Shown here: piece by piece, positions 56,206 through 64,000 of the stretch | How the letters are laid out: every line of letters begins with the position of its first letter | How positions within the stretch are numbered: the first letter of the stretch is position 1 | Source: Hexactinellida sp. DTS-2022 | Lineage: Eukaryota; Porifera; Hexactinellida | NCBI GenBank assembly: GCA_028753945.1 | Contig: JAPNXP010000003.1 | Location: 6,448,001 to 6,512,000 of the forward strand | Direction of reading: 5' to 3' | Length of the DNA stretch: 64,000 bases | The notes under the pieces: generated by a model | What the model was told of the DNA's origin: nothing | Seen by the model: the letters and a program-made list of their open reading frames with translations, nothing else | The model's database searches: none | Position numbers and translations under genes: made by a program

Positions 56206-57561
56206 TTGTAAAGAGAGCGAGAGGAAGCTATTTATACTAAACTAGAGTCGCTAGTAAGTACGCAATGTAAACTAATGAAATTAGGAAAATAATTCTGGGC
56301 TGAGAAGGCATTCCTGAGGGAGGATTGGTTGCTATGACATAGGCATCTGGTGAATCGCGGCATATCGTCCTGTCACCTAAATAAACAACAATAATACACA
56401 ACAACACCCAGTAAGTATGTGTGTTTAGCTTATATATTGTTCGTTGTACTCTATTAATAATATCAAATATTCTGTGTGATTAGTTGCATAAATTATATGT
56501 TGTTTGTACTCCGTTATTAATTTAAAATATGCAATGCAAAAGTTATATATTAGAGCTCTCAGGATAAGTGTCTCATGCAAATGTGCACCTTGGGTCAGGA
56601 TTGTTATTATAGAATTAAACACATGAACACCTTTCTATTCTGTTGGCTCACAATACAAGGTTTATCCAGGATTTTCTCGACTGGCACTTTCTTACGATAA
56701 GTTCGCCCGGCACCCAAAGATTATCATCTGTTTGTAAATACAGCTTACGGACTATTTAGGTGCCAACTCGGATCCAATGCTGGATTCGTTAGTCGGCTAA
56801 CCGGTTAATTGCTGCTAATATCGGTAACGGATAATTATATATTTTATGACTAGTTAATTGGTTTGTTAAATAATAGCAGGGTAATTGTGTAATTCTTGTG
56901 TAACAAATTAAATTAAGTACAAAGTACAAATCAATCTCCAACACACTTTTATCTATAACAACATTGTTTCTAAGTTACCTAATAACTATCAGTTATCCTA
57001 ATGGAGTTACTAATGCGTATAAAGCGGAGTCTTATTCTGTAACAGGGACGGCGCGAGGGTGGGGCTATGCCAACCTTAATTCAACTGAATATTAATAACC
57101 TGTGCCCCAACAGTGGCGGCTGGATAGCGCCGCCACTGTTAATTCCTGTTAATTCACTGATAATTCCTGTACAAGGAATTATCCAGGAGCGCGAGACGCT
57201 ACTTTTGGAGTATGATTTTTGGAAAATTAGGAATCCTCTCCTATACCGTAATATTAATTTGTGATTTAGGCGTATTAAAATTGGATCAGACTTGGATTAG
57301 GAGCGTATTTACTAATCCGGTATAATTATCAGTATCTCACTAAGACTGTCTACTGCTTATAATTACAACATCCGTTAATTGAGCTCTCAAGGGAATAATT
57401 TATTTAACTAATTCGGTATAACTAGGAGGGTCTACTGCAGTATAACTAACGGAGAATTAGGAGCGTATTTACAAATGGTTGTATATATGTTCCCTGAATC
57501 CTACTGCCTACAACTAACTGAGAGTACTATACACTATATACCGTGGGTCCCTACACTATAA
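56206..57561. repeat. Spacer between THSD7 and DERA
   Basis: It contains a family H fragment (56650-56790), an 'AACCGGTTAATTGCTGC' repeat (56780-56840, shared with intron 17 of NAV) and a family E element (57170-57330). No gene is seen. A short terminal DERA exon could be hidden here. Confidence 0.6.
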
Positions 57562-60500
57562 CTAAGGGAGAATATATACCCTGAGTATATACTGCCTATA
57601 ACTAACAGAGAGCATACATACAATACAAATACAATACACACCCTGGCTCGTTACCTGGTGGTACAGCTGTCTCTCAATGTCCCCCAGCAGGGAGGAGGCC
57701 CCCATGCGGAAGAGCTTGGGATGTGTCCACTCGCTGCCCAGCTCCTCCTTCATGAGAGAGAGCCAGGAGAGGGAGTCCTTAGCGCTACGGATCCCACCTA
57801 AGGGTACAGGGTACAGGGTACAGGGTACAGGTATCAGCTGAGACCTGTTGTATGCCTATCTGACATACACGTAACTACACACAGACTATGGACTGTATTG
57901 TAAACCAAATTAGGAACTATAAGGTCATTTGTATATTACAATACGTGTAATTGTAAAAATATTTGAGCAACAATAATTTGTATTCATACATTCGAGCTTC
58001 TAGCAGCATAATAACATTTGTAGATGCTTCAATATGGATGTTGACATTCTATGCTTAGTGTATAAAGCGTGACATAAGGGAGGGGGCTAATTTCGGGAAG
58101 TTTTGCGTTACATAACGTTTGAACGGACGTGTAAACGAAAAATAAACAAACCAGCAAACACATTCAAGCAAACAAACAAATACAAACAAAGGAGTTATAA
58201 GAGTGGAATCACTTTTTATGTTTCCCTATCTTCCCTTTAATCCCGGATGACTTCTTGACCGGCTGGGGGGTCATGTACCCCTGGGGGGGCGTGTACCCCT
58301 GTCCGGACTCAGATATGGTGCGCGGGACCCTCTCCGCTGTCCGGGAGAGGTAGCCGTCGGACCGCACGTAGAGGGAGGCCGGCCTGTCCGACCGGGACCG
58401 GGCTCTAGGGGGGCTGTCAGAGGGGGCACAAGAGGAGGTGTCAGAGGAAGATGAGTGGAAGGAGTCGATATGTACCGAGTACTTGGTGGGACGGTGGGAG
58501 AGGTCCAGTGTGTCTGAGGGTCCCGAGTAGGGGTCGGGGGTGTGGGACCGGCGGAACCTCTGTGGGGGCGCCAGGGCCAGGGCCAGGGCGGGGGCCAGGG
58601 CGGGGGGGCTCCCTCCAGGGGGAGACAGCTGTCCCAGGGCAGACAGGAGGGTCTGTAGAGGGGCTATGTCCACTAACACGGTGGCTACGGCCCGTATGTC
58701 TGAGCACGCGGTCTCGAGGAGGGCCACCTTGTCGCGTATGAGAGAGAGGGTCGCCTCCTGGGTCCCGGCCAGCTCCCGGGAGTCGAGTGTCTCCTCTAAA
58801 ACGGCCTGCGTCCGTCTGAGCTTGGCCAGGTCGGACAGGAGGGTCTCGGAGCGGGTCCGGAGTCCGGTCTCCATCTCCGAGACCCGGCGGGAGAGCTCCT
58901 GCTCCCGCTGGTTGAGCTGAATACGCAGGGCCTGGAACTTGTCGCGTATCTCCGCGCGCATGCGGGAGAACTCCTCTGCCAGGGGGTCCGTTATAGCAGA
59001 CATAGGCTGATAATAGCTATAACCTCGTTAGTAGGAACACGGGTAATACTAATTTCCGGTTAAGATGAAGAAAACTTGCACAAATTCAGGTCCTTACAAT
59101 GGCTAATAATTGGTTTAATACGAACTCCGGATAAAGCGAACAAATTATTACCGTCCGTTGGTGTTTGAGTTAACGAAGTTCTACTGTATGTATTATAGTA
59201 ATAGTAGGCTATATACAAGGAACTCTCGTTATAACGAAGTGCTTGGGACCTGTAAATTCCTTCGTTATATCCGGATATTCGTTATAAGTGGATAATACTT
59301 AATGCATTTAGTGCTCTGGGGGAAATATCTATTTCGTTATATCTGACTTCGTTATAACGGGAGTTCACTGTATGTATGTAAATTCAAAAATAACGTTATT
59401 ATATGTCAAAATTACAAATGTTTTGCTAGAAGCTTGAATGTATGAATACAAATTATTGTTGTTCAAATACTGTTGGCAGGCTATATATTGCATAATAGCA
59501 GAGCAGTGGAAGTTGCAAATTAGACATTTATGCGTAGTTCACATTCCATTGGTTATACCATAACAACTGAACATCCACTAGTAATTGATCATAATGATGT
59601 AAGGAGTGATTAAAAGGCTACATTTATATTGCAGTATATTGTATGTCTGCAATAATTATCACTAATCATTGTATGATCAACTGATGGTGTGTCATAATAA
59701 GAGTGTTAATATTATTACAAGAGAATGAACAGGGGGCATTAAGGGACCGAGGGACCCTTCTATTTATGGTCCTGTTACTGGAACTAAGAACTATAATTTC
59801 CTTATAGGGATCTCTAATAACTCAGTAATAAGGGGACTGTAAATGGAGCTAATTAAGTCAGATAGGATTGTGTGGCAACCAGGTTTTCATCCAGGCAAAT
59901 TATATGCGCGCCTAGATTAAGTTGAGCTCGCTCACACGCGCCTAAAATATTCATTTAGCATTACGTCTATGGGAGGATCTCTCGATTTTCGCTCGCCTAG
60001 AAAAATTTCCCTCCAAAATTACGCGCCTGTATAATACACTGGTGCCACCGCATATATGGCCTATGACGTAACAAGACCTTATAGAGTATATAGTAGAGTA
60101 CCATAATAATCAGTATATATGTGTGTACCTGCCGGCTTGAATCCGACCTTGTAGCCGGTGCGCTGGTAGAACTCCCGGATGGCTCTCAGCATAGTCACCG
60201 CCACCGGGAAAGTGGCATTTACGGCCTCCTTTCCGGTGCTGGTCTTGATGAAGTCGGACCCTGCCATCATGCAGACGAGACTGCACTTGTACACGTTAGT
60301 CAGGGTGCCCAGCTGTCCCGTGCCCAGGATGGTCTTAAGCGGAACAGTGCCGCATGCCTGCTTCATCTCGCACACCTACAAACCGGCATAATACCCACGG
60401 GACCGGCATTCATACTTATACACCGACATAATACCCACGGGACCGGCATAACCGGATACTTACGAGGTTAAAAATTAGTGATTTATTTGATTTTATCGGG

Positions 60501-62230
60501 AAATTTAAATCATTGATTTGAATGAACATAACTCAAATTGTATAATGCTATTCAATTGCTATTTGGGCAGTGAATATAGTTTGCAATATTACGTCCAAAT
60601 AACTACGATTGAAATAGAGTTCAACATTAAATCAGTTGATTTTTAAATTGATTTTATTTTTTAACTAATTGTTTTAACATCCCTGTTATTATTGCCTACC
60701 TCCGTGTACAGGTCTGTCCACCTCCCCGTGAGCACCAGAGTCCGGTTTATGACGATATCAATCTCAGTGGCTCCGTACTCCACGGCTGTCCGTATCTCCT
60801 CCAGGCGCTGGGGCAGCGGCGTCTGGCCTACACACACGTTATAACACTACCACAGTATAGATTGTAATAGCATATCCATGGTTTATACTAGTGTTCATAC
60901 AGCCAAGGAATTATCCAGGAGCGCAAAAATTTTGAATCTTCTCTTATACCTTAGCAATAATTTGTGATCTAGGCTATTAAAATTTCATCAGACCAGGATT
61001 TAGGAGTGTACAGTAGATGTCGACTATAAGCACACCGGTTATAAGAACACTATGTTGGAAAACGGTTGCCATATCTCCTTTATAGTTTATGTCGGTTATA
61101 AGCACATTAAGTGCAGTTCCCGACGATGTGTTTATAACCGACATCGACTGTATTTACAAATGGCTGTATAATACCACAGGACGTATAGTTTGCAATAGCA
61201 TATCCATGGTTAATCCTAGTGTATCATACAGCAGCAGCACTCACCGGCGGGAAACCCGGCAGCGACGGAGGCAATGGGGATGGGTCTGGCTAGCTTCATG
61301 TCGGAGAACGCCTTGACCACATCCGGGACTCTGTTGGGGTACACGCAGACCGCCGCTACCTGGATGGTCAGCTGTTCCACCCCCATGGCCTCTATAAGGT
61401 CGCTCCTGATAGGGTCCTTAGCCTTGAAGCAGAGTCTACATAGCAGTATATAAGGACTGTATTAAGCCATTGTTAAGTTAAGACAGTCAAAGAGTGTGTA
61501 GCTACTGCTGCTACAGTCCAAATTTTACATTTTTTGTGTAGCTACAGTCTAAATTTTACATTTTATGTGTATCAATAGTCCTTATTTTACATTTTTTGTG
61601 TATCAACAGTCCAAATTTTATATTTTTTGTGTAGTAACAATCCAAATTTTACATTTTTTGTGTATTAACAGTTTTTATTTTACATTTTTTGTGTTGTAAG
61701 TTGTAACAATCCGAATTTTAAATTTTTTGTGTAGTAACAATCCAAATTTTACATTTTTTGTGTAGTAACAATCCAAATTTTACATTTTTTGTGTATCAAC
61801 AGTCCAAATTTTACATTTTTGCGTAGTAACAATCCAAATTTTACATTTTTGTGTAGTAACAGTTCAAATTTTACATTTTTTATGTATGAACAGTGCAAAT
61901 TTGACATTTTTTGTGTATCAAGTCCAAAAATGAGTTGGTGAGGCATCTCATTTTTATGAATGAGTTCAACTAAATAGCTAACAAACAACAACATCACCTG
62001 TTTACGTTCCCTGGAGTATCGTCTCCATCTAGAGTGGTCAGGTCTATGCAGGTTACTGCCCTGAGCAGCCAGGCGGCCTGCCATTCCTTCTTAATGCTCC
62101 GGCGGGTCATGTGCGTGTCCGCGCGCCTAATCAGCGCCGGCAGGTTTACGCTGCTCGCCTCCACCCAGGCCAGGTCAAGCGGAATGCCGCAGTTCTCCCC
62201 CGAGTAACTGGTGCCGTCTAAGGAAGCCAT
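57562..62230 (-). CDS. DERA: Deoxyribose-phosphate aldolase
   Basis: Cleaves 2-deoxyribose 5-phosphate to glyceraldehyde 3-phosphate and acetaldehyde (class I aldolase, cytosolic). Exons: 62230-61998, 61435-61245, 60827-60700, 60375-60129, 57797-57655 or on to the in-frame stop at 57562. It matches human DERA all along: RRSIKKEWQAAWLLRAVTCIDLTTLDGDD, QVAAVCVYPNRV, ASVAAGFPAGQTPLPQRLEEIR, ATEIDIVINR, and ILGTGQLGTLTNVYK. The Schiff-base lysine is in GSDFIKTSTGKE and the second catalytic lysine in GFKPAGGIR. After YHQ, the human protein has ~14 more residues. Here either the frame runs on (VTSQGVY..., 344 aa in all) or the CAG|GTAACG donor leads to an unseen last exon. Intron 4 hosts another gene; intron 1 has a 31-bp array. 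Confidence 0.93.
58209..59003 (-). CDS. Nested intronless coiled-coil/Ser-Pro-rich protein within DERA intron 4
   Basis: Encodes 264 aa from ATG to stop, on the same strand as DERA. Residues ~8-120 form a coiled coil (FSRMRAEIRDKFQALRIQL; LLSDLAKLRRTQAVLEETL). A Pro/Ala stretch (ALAPALALALAPP) follows, then a Ser/Arg-rich tail ending in basic KSSGIKGKIGKHKK. It has GC-rich coding character in an AT-rich intron. The coiled coil resembles those of TRIM-like proteins, but no domain name can be assigned. No splice sites tie it to DERA. It may be a retrocopy-derived or independent gene. Confidence 0.7.
   Translation of the reverse strand: MSAITDPLAEEFSRMRAEIRDKFQALRIQLNQREQELSRRVSEMETGLRTRSETLLSDLAKLRRTQAVLEETLDSRELAGTQEATLSLIRDKVALLETACSDIRAVATVLVDIAPLQTLLSALGQLSPPGGSPPALAPALALALAPPQRFRRSHTPDPYSGPSDTLDLSHRPTKYSVHIDSFHSSSSDTSSCAPSDSPPRARSRSDRPASLYVRSDGYLSRTAERVPRTISESGQGYTPPQGYMTPQPVKKSSGIKGKIGKHKK
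59015..59375. mobile_element. Adjacent family D and family C elements in DERA intron 4
   Basis: Family D spans ~59015-59190 (CTCGTTAGTAGGAACAC to GTTCTACTGTA) and family C ~59215-59375 (TCTCGTTATAACGAAGTGC to GAGTTCACTGTA). The family D copy starts within 15 bp of the nested gene's ATG, so the promoter of that gene, if any, overlaps the element. Confidence 0.75.
61490..61925. repeat. ~31-bp tandem array in DERA intron 1
   Basis: About 14 variable units of TCCAAATTTTACATTTTTTG followed by TGTAGTAACAA. Each unit has a long T run and a GTAG step. The array ends ~75 bp before the exon 1 donor. Confidence 0.9.
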
Positions 62231-64000
62231 GCTAGTTATATATATAGGGAGCAGGAATAAGGATAGCAATATAGTAGAACCGATTTAAAAAAAGGCCCTA
62301 AATTAGGGGTGGTCGTAATGTGAAATAAATTAGTGTTAATAACTGCTTTATGAAGTCAAACGGGACTATAAAAAATCCAAAATTGCAGCCTGTGCCGACG
62401 CATGTTCCTTTGGTGGCACTATATTTTGTTGTTTGTTTATTTATAGTGCCTCCAAAAGAACATGCTGTCGGCGCAGGATGCAATTTTGGATTTTTTTTTC
62501 GCCATGTCATCATCACTATGAAGGTGTTAAATTATTTCAAAAAGGTGTTACAGAAGGCATCGACCCTTAGAGTGGTGGAAGTTTCCATTTAGTTCATATA
62601 ATTTTAGAGATATTCAAGTTTGAGTAGAATATAATAGCTGATGACTCAGCATTTTTTATGTGTGTGTTGGGTCATCACCCAACATCAACTAACCCATTTT
62701 AAATATCGAATTCACAAAATTGTGAAAATAGATTTTTTGACGTGTCATAATCACCTCAAGGTGTCAAGACCCACTTGTATAGGTGGTACCTGGCATAAGG
62801 ACCAATTGATAAATTGAAAGTTTGTTTCTATCTTGTATCATCTCTGAGATTAATGAAATTTATCTAATTAGTATAAATATTTAATTTATTTATTTATTAT
62901 TTAACACCATTATTATATACAGCAAAATAAATTAAGTTCAATTATTTGCAATTATTATTAATTTAAATTGAATTTCACTATAATATTTTAATTCCACGCA
63001 CTCGATATCCCCAATAATCTATTTGGAACCGTCTATAAGTTAAATACAAAATGAATTAATTATAATTAATTAAGTCAGTCATTAATTGTGCAAGAATATT
63101 CTCGCCGAAATAAATATAATCACTTAATCTGTCGTAGTTGTGGAAAGTAAAATCTTAACAGTTCTATCATAAACCATCTTGAGTTTAATGCCATTCATTC
63201 ATTATGTATTGATAATAAGTTATATTATTTGTTATTTATTTTAGCAATGTTATCCATGGTTGGTTGAGTTGAGTCAACAAATTCCTTATATTATATTATT
63301 TTATTTAATCCATTGTATAGTAATACTACAATTAAATAGAAGCCAGCTGGAATTTATAAGTTAAATCAATATAATTATCGCAAGTTGAATCACTAGAGTA
63401 GGATTTAACAAGTTAAATCAATATAATTATTACAAGTTGAAACAATAGAATTAGATTTAACACTTTACTGAAATTGAAGTGTGAGTAAACAAAGAAATTT
63501 TAACCCCCATTTATGGCAGAAATTGACCCCTTTATTGAAAAATTTCTTCTCCCAACAGACGCAGAATTTTACGATGAATCCAAATATGAAATAAAATTTG
63601 GGGGTTTAGTAAAACATATTTTGAGTTATGGACCAGACAAATTTTGAAAGGTGTTAAAGATGTGTGCAAAATTTCGTAATCAAAAATCGTAACCCCAGGT
63701 GCAAATTAGAAGGGCACTTCGCATCTACATGGCAAGTTTCAGCCCTCAATGTATAAAGGTGTAGCCAGGGTACCGTCTACGGAGAAAAAATAATAATAAT
63801 AATAATATAAAAAATCCAAAATTGCAGCCTGTGCCGACGCATGTTCCTTTGGTGGCACTATATTTTGTTGGATGTTTATTGATAGTGCCTCCAAAGAAAC
63901 ATGCTGTCGGCACATGCTGCAATTTTGGATTTTTTTTTCGCCAAGTCATCATCACTTTGAAGGTGTTAAATTATTTCAGAAAGGTGTTTCAGAAGGCTAC
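62231..64000. repeat. AT-rich flank with a duplicated hairpin element
   Basis: A ~195-bp element at ~62368-62562 recurs at ~63806-64000 (window edge) with few differences. It contains inverted 'AATCCAAAATTGCAGCCTG' and 'CATGTTCCTTTGGTGGCACT' arms. A relative of its centre is at ~26920-26995. Between the copies is AT-rich sequence without ORFs of note. The DERA promoter should lie just above 62230; no motif is obvious. Confidence 0.7.

Overview
This window reads as a compact, intron-rich nuclear genome of an early-branching animal. A sponge (probably a demosponge) is the best guess. The reasons are animal-specific families (neuron navigator, THSD7, MYPT with its ROCK site, ITIH-like, WASP-type WH1-CRIB), very short spacing between genes, GC-rich exons inside AT-rich introns, and TRIM-like coiled-coil proteins of a kind I associate with sponges. 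The taxon is an inference, since no marker gene settles it. I built gene models by hand from splice phase and from remembered family sequences. Most multi-exon models close exactly in frame.

Layout: (1) 0.9-2.1 kb, plus strand: a coiled-coil protein with 23-residue tandem repeats. (2) 2.8-20.8 kb, minus: a neuron-navigator (NAV/UNC-53) homologue in 20 exons, from CH domain to AAA ATPase. Its 6.8-kb intron 17 holds a 181-bp satellite and a 4.5-kb inverted-repeat element. (3) 21.1-29.3 kb, minus: a myosin phosphatase targeting subunit (MYPT/PPP1R12) in 18 exons. (4) 29.8-34.5 kb, minus: a WASP-like WH1-basic-CRIB-proline-rich protein with no recognisable WCA (actin/Arp2/3) module. (5) 35.1-36.1 kb, minus: a queuosine salvage glycosylase (QNG1). 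(6) 36.3-40.3 kb, minus: a secreted VIT-VWA protein of ITIH type with a Thr-rich stalk and a Cys-rich tail. (7) 40.4-44.7 kb, plus: STRAP, a WD-repeat protein, divergent from (6) with 78 bp between start codons. Intron 1 contains a second intronless ORF. (8) 44.7-48.0 kb, minus: TSG101 (ESCRT-I), convergent with STRAP at 38 bp. (9) 48.1-49.6 kb, minus: an intronless type II membrane protein resembling O-fucosyltransferases. (10) 50.2-56.2 kb, minus: a THSD7-type receptor with about 18 thrombospondin type 1 repeats, one TM segment and a proline-rich tail. (11) 57.6-62.2 kb, minus: deoxyribose-phosphate aldolase (DERA), whose intron 4 carries another intronless coiled-coil gene. (12) 62.2-64 kb: AT-rich sequence with a repeated hairpin element.

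Several genes fit a common theme of cytoskeleton and trafficking: NAV (microtubules), MYPT (myosin), the WH1-CRIB protein (Cdc42/actin) and TSG101 (endosomal sorting). Nothing shows that they are co-regulated.

The non-coding space is unusual in two ways. Introns and spacers are packed with short inverted-repeat elements, many with pogo/Tc1-like ends (TACAGT...ACTGTA). In addition, many tandem repeats in introns are copies of the adjacent splice site, so true 3' or 5' splice sites are accompanied by decoy copies. I found no tRNA, rRNA or CRISPR sequence.
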